The notes: generated by a model not told the origin, from the sequence alone. DNA of 64,000 bases from Bacillota bacterium (GCA_017441925.1 JAFRUE010000008.1:1-64000); one strand, 5' to 3'; positions 1 through 9,172 are shown, numbered from the stretch's first letter. Numbers and translations are program-made.

Positions 1-16
1 CCCTACTCGGGGAGCT

Positions 17-135
17 GGCCGGTGATGATGCGCCTGTGGGAAACACCCGTTCCCATACCGAACACGATGGTTAAGCCACAGGCGGCCGAAGGTACTTGGT
101 GGGTAACTGCCTGGGAGAATAGGAGATTGCCGGCC
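17..135 (+). rRNA. rrf: 5S ribosomal RNA
   Basis: About 119 nt with the classic 5S layout. The 5' end GGCCGG (17-22) pairs with CCGGCC (130-135) to form helix I. The internal loop stretch with CCGTTCCCATACCGAACACG (about 48-67) is the conserved 5S core. It is presumably the last gene of an rRNA operon whose 16S/23S genes lie before the window. Ends are set from the helix and could shift by one or two bases. Confidence 0.95.
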
Positions 136-154
136 TTTTCTATTTCCGCATGTC

Positions 155-179
155 GCTGAGCATCCGCTCGGCTTTTTTT
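155..179 (+). terminator. Terminator of the rRNA operon
   Basis: Stem GCTGAGC (155-161) / GCTCGGC (166-172), closed with one G-U pair and followed by seven T. It lies 20 bases after the 5S gene. Confidence 0.8.
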
Positions 180-205
180 GTGCCGTTGAATAGACAGCAT
201 AATAA

Positions 206-230
206 AATCCCCGCACTTTGTACGGGGATT
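206..230 (-). terminator. Terminator of the cupin gene
   Basis: Perfect inverted repeat AATCCCCG / CGGGGATT (206-213 and 223-230). On the minus strand it is followed by a T-rich run (TTTTATT), so it ends the gene that stops at 265. Confidence 0.75.
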
Positions 231-264
231 GATGACGGATTCGTGACGGTTAGGTCATAGAGTC

Positions 265-648
265 TCAGTATTCCTGATCCAGATCGGCTGCTTCGGTCAC
301 ACCTTCTACGGAAGGATTGTTTTCGACGACGAGGATCAAGCCGTCCTCGGAGACCCGGCGGCTGTGCCAGGTCGTTTTCGTGACGTTGTAGATCTTATAG
401 GGCTCGAGTTCCGTGATATCCATCGGGCCGGGTTTCTCAGCCTGACCGGCCGTAAAGAGCGTGCAGGAGCCTTTCAGCAGTACGAAGACTTCGTCGGTCA
501 TCATGTGGCGGGTCATTCTGCGGATCGGACGGTATTCCGGAGATCCGCCGGACATCGCAACGCCCCACGTGCCATACTGAACCAGCATATTGAACCGGCT
601 TCCTTCATATTCATATACTTCCAGACCGTTGGTTTCCTGTGTTTTCAT
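265..648 (-). CDS. Cupin-fold protein of unknown substrate
   Basis: A 127-residue protein that looks like a single small beta-barrel (cupin) domain. The middle has the cupin pattern DEVFVLLKG followed by a glycine- and proline-rich turn, and a late His in TTWHSRR that could be a metal ligand. The usual first cupin motif HxH is not obvious: HMMTDE occupies that place, so metal binding is uncertain. It has a good ribosome site (GGAGG) and its own promoter at 688-716 and terminator at 206-230, so it is probably a single-gene transcript. Small cupins of this kind often bind sugars or act as sensors, but no specific role can be read here. Confidence 0.75.
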   Translation of the reverse strand: MKTQETNGLEVYEYEGSRFNMLVQYGTWGVAMSGGSPEYRPIRRMTRHMMTDEVFVLLKGSCTLFTAGQAEKPGPMDITELEPYKIYNVTKTTWHSRRVSEDGLILVVENNPSVEGVTEAADLDQEY

Positions 649-687
649 GATAAATGCCTCCTGTGATCCCTGTTCTGTGTTGCATCT

Positions 688-716
688 ATTATATCAGCCG
701 CAGGGACAGATGTAAA
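688..716 (-). promoter_or_regulatory. Promoter of the cupin gene
   Basis: On the minus strand: -35 TTTACA (711-716), 17-bp spacer, -10 TATAAT (688-693), about 40 bases before the start codon. Confidence 0.7.
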
Positions 717-751
717 GCTAAAGGGTGGCTGCCGGCAAGAGGGCAGTATGC

Positions 752-782
752 AAACAAAAAACCCGGGCATAGCCCAGGTTTG
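752..782 (-). terminator. Terminator of the HtrA-type protease gene
   Basis: On the minus strand AACCTGGGC / GCCCGGGTT with a three-base loop, followed by a T tract (TTTTTTG). It lies about 20 bases after the stop at 800. Confidence 0.85.
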
Positions 783-799
783 TGTCTGGTATAAACGGA

Positions 800-2254
800 T
801 CAGGTGTTATCCGAACCGGCTTCACCGGCGTCGGATCCATAGCCATAACCGTCGAAGATGTCCTGCAGCCATTTACCCCAGTCATCCAGAGTTCCCCACG
901 GAATCTGTTCTTCGGACTCTTCGGAATCATTGTCTCCTGAACTTCCCGGGAACGGCAGCTGCGGCTGTCCGGACTGTCCGTGCTTCTCGTCGGACGCGGC
1001 AGAATCTTCCTTATTATTCTGCTGAGCGGTGGTGCCGGTCTTTTCGTCCAGCACGAGAGCCACATCCTCGGTCTTCTGTGTCTTGCTGTGGTAGATCGTA
1101 AGAATGACTTCATCTCCTGCAGAATGCTGCTTCAGCAGAGCTTTGAGCTGAGTCGTACTGACAACAGGCGTACCGTCAAAAGCCGTGATCATATCGCCTT
1201 CCGCGAGACCGGCTTTGTCAGCCGCGGAACCCTCTGCGACAGCCTGGATGTAGATGCCTTCCGGCAGACCGTAATACTGTGTCACTGCGGAAGAAAGAAT
1301 TGCCGTTGAGATACCGATGGACGGACGGCCTTTGACGTATCCGTACATCAGCAGATCCTGAGCGATCGACATCGCGTCGTTGATCGGAATGCAGAAACCG
1401 ATTCCTTCAACCGACGCGTTGCCGGAGGTGACAGAAGTCGAATATTTCGCGGTTGTGATACCGACTACATTTCCGTTCATGTCGAAGATCGGCCCACCGG
1501 AATTGCCGCTGTTGATCGCGCAGTCCGTCTGGAACATATTGATCGGAGTTCCGTTTTCGCTGATTTCACGGTCAAGAGCGGATACATAACCGACAGTCAG
1601 GGTGTTGGTCAGCTCACCCAACGGGTTACCGATCGCCGCTACCTGTTCACCGACCTCGATGTTGTCAGAATTGCCGATCGAAACAGTCGGCAGGCCGGTT
1701 GCATCGATCTTAAGCAGCGCAACATCGTTGTCTTTGTCGCCGCCGATGATCTCGGCAGTATACTTTGTGCCATCCGTCGTTGTGACGGTGATCGTGTTGG
1801 CATCTGCTATAACGTGATAATTGGTCATGATATAACCGTCTTCTGTAAGGATAAATCCGCTGCCGGAAGAGGCCATCGGCGTGATCTGACCGAAGATGTT
1901 GGTCGTTGTGCCTTCGTTGGCGATTGCGACGACCGCGTTTGCATAAGCCGCGTATACGCTTTGCGGCGTCATCGCGGCAGTCGTCGGATTGGCCGTGACC
2001 GTAAGTGTCCCGTCCGCAAGACTCAGCTTGTCTGCCTTAGCTTCAGAGACGGACTTCAGACCGGTGCCGGCCGACGCCACGGCCTGACTGTGCAGCATAA
2101 TGCTTGAAACAGCGAAACCGCTCGCTCCGCCGACGATCGCGCAGATGAGTACTGCCGCCAGGAATTTACGGAAGCCGTGTTTTTTTATTTTACGGGCTGT
2201 TGGACGCTCGGTGTTGTTTCCCATCGAATTCATATAGTTCTCATAGTTCTCCAT
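800..2254 (-). CDS. Membrane-anchored HtrA/DegP-type serine protease (S1C) with PDZ domain
   Basis: A 484-residue trypsin-like protease for extracytoplasmic protein quality control. The start at 2254 is chosen because AAGGAGGTT lies 7 bases upstream; the longer frame adds 18 residues without a ribosome site. In order: a cytoplasmic tail (1-30), one membrane helix (about 31-51), a protease domain with catalytic triad His147 (TNYHVI), Asp177 (DNDVAL) and Ser252 (GNSGGP), a PDZ domain (about 310-405), and a low-complexity acidic tail rich in S, E, D and G (405-484). The tail is longer than in B. subtilis HtrA. It is transcribed alone and divergently from the dehydratase operon. The family assignment is firm; the substrate is unknown. 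Confidence 0.93.
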   Translation of the reverse strand: MENYENYMNSMGNNTERPTARKIKKHGFRKFLAAVLICAIVGGASGFAVSSIMLHSQAVASAGTGLKSVSEAKADKLSLADGTLTVTANPTTAAMTPQSVYAAYANAVVAIANEGTTTNIFGQITPMASSGSGFILTEDGYIMTNYHVIADANTITVTTTDGTKYTAEIIGGDKDNDVALLKIDATGLPTVSIGNSDNIEVGEQVAAIGNPLGELTNTLTVGYVSALDREISENGTPINMFQTDCAINSGNSGGPIFDMNGNVVGITTAKYSTSVTSGNASVEGIGFCIPINDAMSIAQDLLMYGYVKGRPSIGISTAILSSAVTQYYGLPEGIYIQAVAEGSAADKAGLAEGDMITAFDGTPVVSTTQLKALLKQHSAGDEVILTIYHSKTQKTEDVALVLDEKTGTTAQQNNKEDSAASDEKHGQSGQPQLPFPGSSGDNDSEESEEQIPWGTLDDWGKWLQDIFDGYGYGSDAGEAGSDNT

Positions 2255-2411
2255 GACAGATAACCTCCTTCTTGTTTCTTCTATCATCATGTCCCAGTAT
2301 AGCAGCAAAATATGAAGAATATTGAACGTAAAAATGAAGAAACTGTTCGGAATTGTAAATTTTTATGAACGGCTTTCCGACAGAACAGCTTCAGGACTGC
2401 TTTCTGCGGAA

Positions 2412-2440
2412 TTGACAGAAACGGGCTGGAGACTTATAAT
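2412..2440 (+). promoter_or_regulatory. Consensus promoter of the sugar-acid operon
   Basis: -35 TTGACA (2412-2417), 17-bp spacer, -10 TATAAT (2435-2440), both perfect consensus, 39 bases before the dehydratase start. Confidence 0.88.
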
Positions 2441-2479
2441 AACAGCAGAAGTGAATGCAATGAAAAAACGGAGGATATT

Positions 2480-4195
2480 ATGGAACAGCGAAGCAAAGAC
2501 GAACGGGAGCTGTGGGCGCAGTTTGACGCGCTGGAGCTTGGATCCGGATGGACTGAAGATGACGTCCGCAAGCCGCAGATCCTGATTGAAGACGTATACG
2601 GAGACTCTCATCCTGGCAGCACGCATCTGAACGGACTCACAGACGAGGTGCGTTTCGGCGTGCTGGAAAAAGGCGGATTCGGCGCGAAATATCACGTTAC
2701 GGACATCTGTGACGGATGTGCGCAGGGACATGACGGCATGAACTGGGTACTGGCTTCCCGTGAAGCCATCTGCGACATGGTAGAAGTCCATGCCGGAGCG
2801 CTTTCCTGGGACGGAATGGTGCTCTCAAGCTCCTGTGACAAATCGATTCCCGCGCATCTGAAGGCTGCGGTCCGCATCAATATCCCGACGATCTATGTCC
2901 CGGGCGGATCTATGCGTCCGGGTCCGGATATGACAACGTCCTTGGTCGCGGGGGACATTTCTCTGCGACAGAGAAGAAAGGACAACATCACTCCGGAGGA
3001 GATCCGTGAGTATAAGATCACGGGCTGCCCGAGCTGCGGCGCCTGCACGTTCCTGGGGACAGCGTCCACAATGCAGTGTATGGCGGAGGCGCTCGGCCTT
3101 GCTCTGCCCGGAAGCGCGCTGGTCCCTGCGACCATGCGGGATATCACCGAGTATTCACGCCGTGCCGGACGTCAGATCATGGAGCTTGTCAGACTCGGCA
3201 TCCGTCCGCTTGATATCGTCACGCCCGCCTCGATCCGCAACGCGATCATCGTGCACAGCGCGATCGGCGGTTCGACCAACGCGATGATCCATCTGCCTGC
3301 GATCGCGAGAGAAGCAGGACTGGAGTTGCCGATGGAATGGTTCGACGAGATCAACCACAGGATCCCGCATCTGGCGAATCTGAATCCGAGCGGGACACAG
3401 CTGACAGAGAGTTTCTGGTTCGCGGGCGGCGTTCCGATGATCCAGTATTATCTGAAGGATGAGCTTGATCTGAATGTTATGACCGTAACAGGACATACGC
3501 TCGGAGAAAATCTGGAACGGATCGAAAAGGACGGATTCTTCCGCCGGAACGTCCGTTATCTGCATAATTACGGCCTGGAGAGAGAAGATGTTATCGTCAG
3601 ACCCGAAGACGCGAAGGAGAACGGTTCCGTTGCGCTTCTTAAGGGCAATCTCGCGCCGGACGGAGCTGTTTTCAAGTATTCGGCCTGCGTTCCGGAGATG
3701 AGGAGCTTTACCGGTACCGCAAGGGTATATGACAGTGAAGAAGCCGCGCATGACGCAGTCGTCGCGCATGAGATCAACCCGGGAGAAGTCGTGATCATCC
3801 GGTATGAGGGTCCGCGCGGCAGCGGCATGCCCGAGATGCTGATGACGACGGAAGCGATCTGCTGTGATCCGCAGCTGAACGGTACGACCGCGCTGATTAC
3901 GGACGGACGTTTCTCCGGAGCGACGCGCGGTGCGGCAATCGGCCATGTATCGCCGGAAGCGGCCCGCGGAGGCCCGATCGCTTTTGTCGAGACAGGAGAC
4001 CTGATCACCTGTGACCTTGAGAAACGCACGATCAACGTGACGGGTATCGCCGGACGTCCGGTCAGTCCGGAAGAGGCGGCGAAAGTACTTGCCGAGAGGG
4101 CGGAGAAGGGCTATAAGAAGCCTTCCGGACGCAAGGGAATGTACCGCCGCTATACGGAGAACGCGCTGTCCGCGATGGAAGGCGCAGGGTACTGA
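2480..4195 (+). CDS. IlvD/EDD-family dehydratase, probably of a sugar acid
   Basis: A 571-residue iron-sulfur dehydratase of the dihydroxy-acid dehydratase / 6-phosphogluconate dehydratase family. Conserved cysteines are Cys77 (DICDGC), Cys119 (SSCDKS) and Cys189 (CGACTFLGTASTM), which fit the cluster ligands of the family. A second conserved block is TALITDGRFSGATRG near residue 475. The start has GGAGG five bases upstream. True IlvD acts in branched-chain amino-acid synthesis, but no ilv or leu gene is nearby. The next gene is a DHDPS-family aldolase and a sugar ABC transporter follows, so conversion of an aldonic or uronic acid to a 2-keto-3-deoxy acid (xylonate/galactonate type) is more likely. 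Substrate is inferred from context only. Confidence 0.85.
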   Translation: MEQRSKDERELWAQFDALELGSGWTEDDVRKPQILIEDVYGDSHPGSTHLNGLTDEVRFGVLEKGGFGAKYHVTDICDGCAQGHDGMNWVLASREAICDMVEVHAGALSWDGMVLSSSCDKSIPAHLKAAVRINIPTIYVPGGSMRPGPDMTTSLVAGDISLRQRRKDNITPEEIREYKITGCPSCGACTFLGTASTMQCMAEALGLALPGSALVPATMRDITEYSRRAGRQIMELVRLGIRPLDIVTPASIRNAIIVHSAIGGSTNAMIHLPAIAREAGLELPMEWFDEINHRIPHLANLNPSGTQLTESFWFAGGVPMIQYYLKDELDLNVMTVTGHTLGENLERIEKDGFFRRNVRYLHNYGLEREDVIVRPEDAKENGSVALLKGNLAPDGAVFKYSACVPEMRSFTGTARVYDSEEAAHDAVVAHEINPGEVVIIRYEGPRGSGMPEMLMTTEAICCDPQLNGTTALITDGRFSGATRGAAIGHVSPEAARGGPIAFVETGDLITCDLEKRTINVTGIAGRPVSPEEAAKVLAERAEKGYKKPSGRKGMYRRYTENALSAMEGAGY

Positions 4196-4239
4196 GCCGG
4201 CTGCCGTTCGGGACAGAATAATCAACAGGAGAATAATCT

Positions 4240-5139
4240 ATGAAGTCAGAGTATATCACACCGTCGGTCACGTTGTTCAAGGAAGACGGAAGCCTGGATC
4301 TGGCGAGCCAGGAGAAGCATTACCAGCGGCTGATCGATGCTGAGATCAGCGGAATCCTGATCCTCGGAAGCATTGGCGAATTCTTTGCTTTGCGCATGGA
4401 GCAGAAAAAAGAAATGATCCGTCACGCGGCTTCCGCAATTAAAGGAAAAACGCAGTTCCTGATCGGAACGGGCGGGATGCAGCAGGGAGAGCTGCAGGAG
4501 CTGACAGCTTTCGCCTTTGAGAACGGAGCAGACGCGGCAGTCGTGATCTCGCCGTACTATTTCACAATGAATGAAGACAGTCTGCGGAAGTATTACGGTG
4601 CAGCGGCAGAGGCGGCATCCGGAATGCCGGTGTATATTTATAACTTTCCGGACCGCACAGGATATGATATCAGTCCGGCGCTGATGCTTGAGCTTGCCCG
4701 TACGTATCCCAATATCCGCGGGGTAAAGGATACAATCCCCGGTGTCGCCCACACGCGCGATATCGTTAAGACCGTCAAGGCGGAGTTCCCGGATTTCCGC
4801 GTATACTCAGGGTTCGACGATAATTTTGCCTACAATATCCTTTCGGGCGGGAACGGATGCATCGGCGGGCTGTCCAATGTGATTCCGGAGTTTTTCCGGG
4901 ACTTCCGCAAAGCACTTGAAGATGAGGACCTCGGCAAAGTCTCAACGATGCAGCAGACTGTCAACAAGCTGATGGATATTTATAATGTAGGCGTACCGTT
5001 CGTGCCGTACATCAAAGCCGCGCTTTACGCACTCGGGTATATCGGAAGCGCCCAGTCGACCTTCCCGCTGCCCGGAGCATCCGAGGAGCAGATCGGACAG
5101 ATCCTGTCGATCCTGAATTATTCCGGCAAAAATCAATAA
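4240..5139 (+). CDS. DHDPS/NAL-family aldolase, probable 2-keto-3-deoxy sugar acid aldolase
   Basis: A 299-residue class I aldolase of the dihydrodipicolinate synthase / N-acetylneuraminate lyase family. The Schiff-base lysine is Lys163 (RGVKDT) and the catalytic tyrosine is Tyr134 (YIYNFP). The carboxylate-binding loop reads GSIGE (43-47) rather than the GTTGE usual in DapA. That change, and the dehydratase 44 bases upstream, argue for cleavage of a 2-keto-3-deoxy sugar acid to pyruvate and an aldehyde, as in YagE-type enzymes, rather than lysine synthesis. Ribosome site AGGAGA precedes the start. It shares a transcript with the dehydratase. Confidence 0.85.
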   Translation: MKSEYITPSVTLFKEDGSLDLASQEKHYQRLIDAEISGILILGSIGEFFALRMEQKKEMIRHAASAIKGKTQFLIGTGGMQQGELQELTAFAFENGADAAVVISPYYFTMNEDSLRKYYGAAAEAASGMPVYIYNFPDRTGYDISPALMLELARTYPNIRGVKDTIPGVAHTRDIVKTVKAEFPDFRVYSGFDDNFAYNILSGGNGCIGGLSNVIPEFFRDFRKALEDEDLGKVSTMQQTVNKLMDIYNVGVPFVPYIKAALYALGYIGSAQSTFPLPGASEEQIGQILSILNYSGKNQ

Positions 5140-5240
5140 TTCGAAGGCCACAAGAGGACGATAGCGGCCTGAAAATAAGGCTTTTGACCGTAAATTTGTT
5201 CAAACCGCACAATTTTTAAGACTTTTTTTGGCGAAAAAAC

Positions 5241-5269
5241 TTGACAAGTTTTCTATGCTGTGAGATAAT
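5241..5269 (+). promoter_or_regulatory. Promoter of the LplABC-type transporter genes
   Basis: -35 TTGACA (5241-5246), 17-bp spacer, -10 GATAAT (5264-5269). The longest open frame of the permease begins at TTG 5241, inside the -35 box, which shows that the true start is downstream (5355). Confidence 0.82.
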
Positions 5270-5354
5270 ACGGGTAGATTTCTATCGGTTTTTTTGGAAA
5301 TTGTTTTTTTGGAAACGGATTTGTTCTATTATTATTACAAAGGGGGGGCTGTTG

Positions 5355-6305
5355 TTGAGCAACGGTACTGCAGTTCAGTCAAGCACAAAGAAAACAAAAG
5401 GACAGAAACTGCTTCAGGCCATCGGGAGAGATTGGCAGTTATACATCTTCATTCTTCCCGCAGTTGTCTTCTACATTGTTTTCCACTACCTGCCGCTGTA
5501 CGGTATCCAGATCGCCTTCAAGGACTATAAGGCTGTTCAGGGTATCACAGGCAGCGCGTGGGTCGGGTTAAAACATTTCAAGACATTCTTCAGTTCTTAT
5601 CTGGCCAAGCAGCTGATTGTCAACACTCTGGCAGTTAATATCTTCAACCTGCTGTGGGGATTCCCGCTTCCGGTCATCCTTTCACTGCTTCTTAACAGAC
5701 TGCCTTCAGAGAGATTCAAGAAGTTCAATCAGACCGTCATTTACATTCCTCACTTTGTTTCAACGGTTGTTCTTGCCGGTATGCTTTACATCTTCCTGGA
5801 TCCCAACAACGGTATTGTCAATAAGCTCATTGCCTTCCTGGGAGGCACGCCGCAGTACTTCATGGCTGAGAGCAAATGGTTCCGTACCGTATTCGTAGCT
5901 TCTTCCATCTGGCAGAATACAGGTTGGAATACCATTATTTACATCGCTGCCTTGACCGGTATCGATCAGGAGATGTATGAAGCAGCCAAGATCGACGGCG
6001 CTACGATCCTTCAGCAGATCTGGTACATCGATATGCCGAGTATCATTCCGATGGCGATGATGATGCTGATCCTTAACTCCGGACAGGTTATGGCGGGCAA
6101 CATGCAGAAGACGCTTCTTCTGCAGACGTCAGGCAACAAGGGTACATCCAATACGATCGGTATGTATGTTTACTCCATGGGTCTGACACAGGGCCAGTTC
6201 TCCTATACCGCGGCTATCGGACTTTTCCAGAATGTGGTCAGCTTCCTGATGGTTATCACGGTTAACACGATTTCGAACAAGCTGAGTTCGATCAGTATGT
6301 TCTAA
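5355..6305 (+). CDS. Sugar ABC transporter permease, LplB type
   Basis: A 316-residue inner-membrane permease of the CUT1 class (LplB/YtcP group), imported sugar not known. TTG 5355 is chosen as start because a strong AGGGGGGG ribosome site lies at 5341-5348; TTG 5352 is an alternative. Six hydrophobic segments are visible from about residue 25 onward. The coupling (EAA) loop reads EAAKIDGATILQQIW, which docks on the ATPase. It is followed by a second permease and a binding protein, with no ATPase gene in the cluster. CUT1 systems of this sort usually share an MsmK/UgpC-like ATPase encoded elsewhere. Confidence 0.9.
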   Translation: MSNGTAVQSSTKKTKGQKLLQAIGRDWQLYIFILPAVVFYIVFHYLPLYGIQIAFKDYKAVQGITGSAWVGLKHFKTFFSSYLAKQLIVNTLAVNIFNLLWGFPLPVILSLLLNRLPSERFKKFNQTVIYIPHFVSTVVLAGMLYIFLDPNNGIVNKLIAFLGGTPQYFMAESKWFRTVFVASSIWQNTGWNTIIYIAALTGIDQEMYEAAKIDGATILQQIWYIDMPSIIPMAMMMLILNSGQVMAGNMQKTLLLQTSGNKGTSNTIGMYVYSMGLTQGQFSYTAAIGLFQNVVSFLMVITVNTISNKLSSISMF

Positions 6306-6323
6306 GGGGAGGAGGACACTATC

Positions 6324-7259
6324 ATGGCAAAAGAAAAGACTGTCAGAATCCATAAAGAGAACAAAGTCCAGCTGACGATGGGCGATAAGATCTTTACCGT
6401 TATCAACCATATCATCTGGGTACTGGTTCTGTTCATCGTTCTGTATCCTCTGTACCTGATCATTATCTCTTCTGTTTCCGATCCGTATGCGGTTCTGAAC
6501 GGCGATGTCGTCATCGTCCCGATCGACTTCTCACTGATCGGTTATGAGAGAATCCTGCACTATACGACACTGTGGCGCGGCTACCTGATGTCCATCATCT
6601 ATACGGTAGCAGCTACGGTCCTCGGTATTTTCCTTACGATGCTGGCAGCTTACGCGCTGTCCAATAAGTTCCCGGGCAAAGGCATCTTCAACTTCATGAT
6701 CATCTTCACGATGTTCTTCAACGGCGGTCTGATCCCGACCTTCCTGGTCATGAAGGATATCGGCCTGTACAACAATCCGCTGATCATGATCCTGATGGGC
6801 GCGATGAGCGTTTGGAACACAATGATCGCGAGAACGTACATGCAGACTTCGATCCCGCGTGAACTGTATGAGGCGGCTGAGATCGACGGTTCGTCGCATT
6901 TCCAGTACTTCTTCAAGATCGTTATTCCGCTGTCCAGCACGATCATGGCGGTTCTGTCGGTTTACTACGCAGTCGGCAAGTGGAACGACTACTTCACCGC
7001 TCTGGTATATCTGAGAAACCAGGCGTTCTGGCCGATGCAGACCGTTCTGCAGAAGATTCTTGCCGCGCTGACAATGTCTGCCGGAGACGTTGCCGAGATG
7101 TTCCAGGATAACTACACAGACGTCGCTGAGACGCTGCGTGTTTCCAACGTCGTTAAGTACTGCGCGATTATCGTTTCCACGGTTCCCGTAACTGTCCTTT
7201 ACCTGCTGATGCAGCAGTACTTTGAGAAGGGCGTTATGATCGGATCCCTGAAGGGATAA
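6324..7259 (+). CDS. Sugar ABC transporter permease, LplC type
   Basis: A 311-residue CUT1 permease, the partner of the gene ending 18 bases upstream. A strong GGGGAGGAGG ribosome site precedes the ATG. Membrane helices run from about residue 30 to 300. The EAA loop is EAAEIDGSSHFQYFF, and the C-terminus has the usual GVMIGSLKG ending. It forms the heterodimeric channel with the LplB-type protein and receives substrate from the lipoprotein encoded next. Confidence 0.92.
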   Translation: MAKEKTVRIHKENKVQLTMGDKIFTVINHIIWVLVLFIVLYPLYLIIISSVSDPYAVLNGDVVIVPIDFSLIGYERILHYTTLWRGYLMSIIYTVAATVLGIFLTMLAAYALSNKFPGKGIFNFMIIFTMFFNGGLIPTFLVMKDIGLYNNPLIMILMGAMSVWNTMIARTYMQTSIPRELYEAAEIDGSSHFQYFFKIVIPLSSTIMAVLSVYYAVGKWNDYFTALVYLRNQAFWPMQTVLQKILAALTMSAGDVAEMFQDNYTDVAETLRVSNVVKYCAIIVSTVPVTVLYLLMQQYFEKGVMIGSLKG

Positions 7260-7343
7260 TCCGGTCCGGTCCATTATTCTGTATCGATCGCCGCAAGGCG
7301 TACCGATAAAATAGTATTTCATTACTGGAAAGGAGATCTAAGT

Positions 7344-9077
7344 ATGAAAAAGTTTGTTGCGATGCTGCTCGTTCTTGCGATGACTGCTTCTCTGCTCATC
7401 GGATGCACGGGCGGTGGAAACAACTCCAGCAAGCCCGCTGAGTCCAGCAAGGCCGCTGAGTCCAGCAAGGCCGCTGAAGAAAGCAAGGCTGCTGAGGAAA
7501 GCAAGGCTGCTGAGGAAAGCAAAGCTGAAGAGCCGACAACGGAAGTTGTTAAGACTCTGACGAACTGGGATGGCACTACCATGGATCTGCCGATCGTTTC
7601 TGACGGATCCGTATCCTTCACTCAGCTGCAGGGTATCCGTGACACGGATGCTTCGACTCTGAGCCCGGATTTCTGGTATTGCAAGAAGTCTGAGGAAGAC
7701 ACCGGTATTCATGTTGACTATACTCAGGTCAATATGTCTGACTGGAACAACCAGGTCAACCTGATGTTCGCTTCCGGAGAATATCTGGATACGATCAACA
7801 GAAGCTCTGGCGCTATCGACACCGAAATGTACGGTGTTGACCAGGGAATCCTGGTAGCTGTTGATGATCTGCTTCAGTACATGCCTGTTTACAAGGCTCG
7901 TCTGGATGCCGACACCGCTTCCTGGAAGTCTATCATCCGTTCCGACGGCAAGATGTATGGTATCGCCAAGATGTCTGATGATGGAACCCGTCTTAACAAC
8001 GCTTGGTTCATCAACAAGACCTGGCTTGACAACCTGAACATTGCTATGCCGGAGACCACCGATCAGCTGCTTGAAGCTCTGCGCGCTTTCATTAAGGAAG
8101 ACGCTAACGGCAACGGCGATGCTAATGATGAAGTTGGTTATGAGGCTGTCTTTGATGAGATGACCACCAACATCTTCAATGCTTGGGGAATTCCTGAGAA
8201 CAGCAAGCACATCGGACTTGATGACGATGGAAAGGTTGTTTTCCATCCGTTCAACGAGAACTATCGTGCAGCTGTTGAATGGCTTGCTACCCTGTATGCG
8301 GAAGGTCTGATGGATCAGGCTAACGTTACGCAGGATGGTAACTCCAAGATCGCTACCTACAACAAGACATGGGATGCTGAAGGAAAGCACAGCGTATGCG
8401 GCTTCGTTACCTGCCATCGTCTGAAATCCATGGGTTGGGATGTACTGCAGAACGACCTCGTATGGATGCCTGGTATCCATGCAGAAGGCCTGTCCTTCAA
8501 GAACCAGACCGGTATTGGCTCTGCTGGTGATGCTTTCTACTTCACCGTATCCAACGAAGTTCTGGAATATTCCGCTAAGTGGGTTGATTATCAGCTTTGC
8601 GACCAGTCCATGTATGAGACATACTACGGACCGGAAGGCAACATCTGGAACTGGAACGCAGATCACAAGTGCGAGCTTGGACCGGCCGGAGACCAGGGCG
8701 TTATGGAGTTCTCTCTTGGCGTTAACGGAATCTACTATCTGCCGGCTTGGTACTACAATGAGACATTCGTACAGCCTGACTACCGTGTAGAGCGTATTGA
8801 GTACAACCAGTACTATGCTGAGCACGGATATCAGGAGAAGAATCCTTATGGTATCCTGAATGGCGGAATCAGCCTGACTCCGGATGCTTCTGCTGAGATC
8901 GCTCAGATCTTTGCGAACATCGAGACCATCTACGATCAGAAGATCGCTGACATGATCATGCATGGTGTTACCGACGACGCTTGGACCAGCTTCGAGACTG
9001 AGCTGACCAATGCTGGCGTTGAGAGATACCTTGAGCTCTATCAGGGACCGGCTGACGATTATCTGGCTGGCAAATAA
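7344..9077 (+). CDS. Extracellular solute-binding lipoprotein of the LplA-type sugar transporter
   Basis: A 577-residue lipoprotein. The signal peptide ends in LLIGC with Cys21 as the lipidation site. Residues about 29-64 form a low-complexity linker made of six-residue repeats (SKAAEE/SKAAES), which would space the protein from the membrane. The rest is a type I sugar-binding fold with many aromatic residues. It lies 84 bases after the permease with ribosome site GGAAAGGAGAT and ends at a strong terminator (9117). Codon choice is visibly shifted to GCT, GAA/GAG and AAC compared with its neighbours, as expected for a highly expressed binding protein. Ligand unknown; neighbouring dehydratase and aldolase suggest a sugar acid or oligosaccharide. 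Confidence 0.92.
   Translation: MKKFVAMLLVLAMTASLLIGCTGGGNNSSKPAESSKAAESSKAAEESKAAEESKAAEESKAEEPTTEVVKTLTNWDGTTMDLPIVSDGSVSFTQLQGIRDTDASTLSPDFWYCKKSEEDTGIHVDYTQVNMSDWNNQVNLMFASGEYLDTINRSSGAIDTEMYGVDQGILVAVDDLLQYMPVYKARLDADTASWKSIIRSDGKMYGIAKMSDDGTRLNNAWFINKTWLDNLNIAMPETTDQLLEALRAFIKEDANGNGDANDEVGYEAVFDEMTTNIFNAWGIPENSKHIGLDDDGKVVFHPFNENYRAAVEWLATLYAEGLMDQANVTQDGNSKIATYNKTWDAEGKHSVCGFVTCHRLKSMGWDVLQNDLVWMPGIHAEGLSFKNQTGIGSAGDAFYFTVSNEVLEYSAKWVDYQLCDQSMYETYYGPEGNIWNWNADHKCELGPAGDQGVMEFSLGVNGIYYLPAWYYNETFVQPDYRVERIEYNQYYAEHGYQEKNPYGILNGGISLTPDASAEIAQIFANIETIYDQKIADMIMHGVTDDAWTSFETELTNAGVERYLELYQGPADDYLAGK
7428..7535 (+). repeat. 18-bp tandem repeat encoding the lipoprotein linker
   Basis: Six units of 18 bases starting AGCAAG at 7428, 7446, 7464, 7482, 7500 and 7518 (the last is degenerate). 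Each encodes a six-residue SKAAEE-like block. Whole-codon repeats like this can change copy number by slippage without loss of frame. Confidence 0.85.
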
Positions 9078-9116
9078 TCAGAGTTTGATCTGATCAATAC
9101 CTAACAGGTAAAACGA

Positions 9117-9148
9117 TTCCCCTCCGGACTATCCGGAGGGGAATTTTT
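9117..9148 (+). terminator. Terminator of the transporter operon
   Basis: Stem TTCCCCTCCGG / CCGGAGGGGAA (9117-9127 and 9133-9143) followed by TTTTT. Confidence 0.92.
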
Positions 9149-9172
9149 AGTGTTTATTCGATAATAACAGGT

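Noticed and set aside
3-200. Open frame on the minus strand over the first 200 bases
   Set aside because: It is antisense to the 5S rRNA and its terminator.
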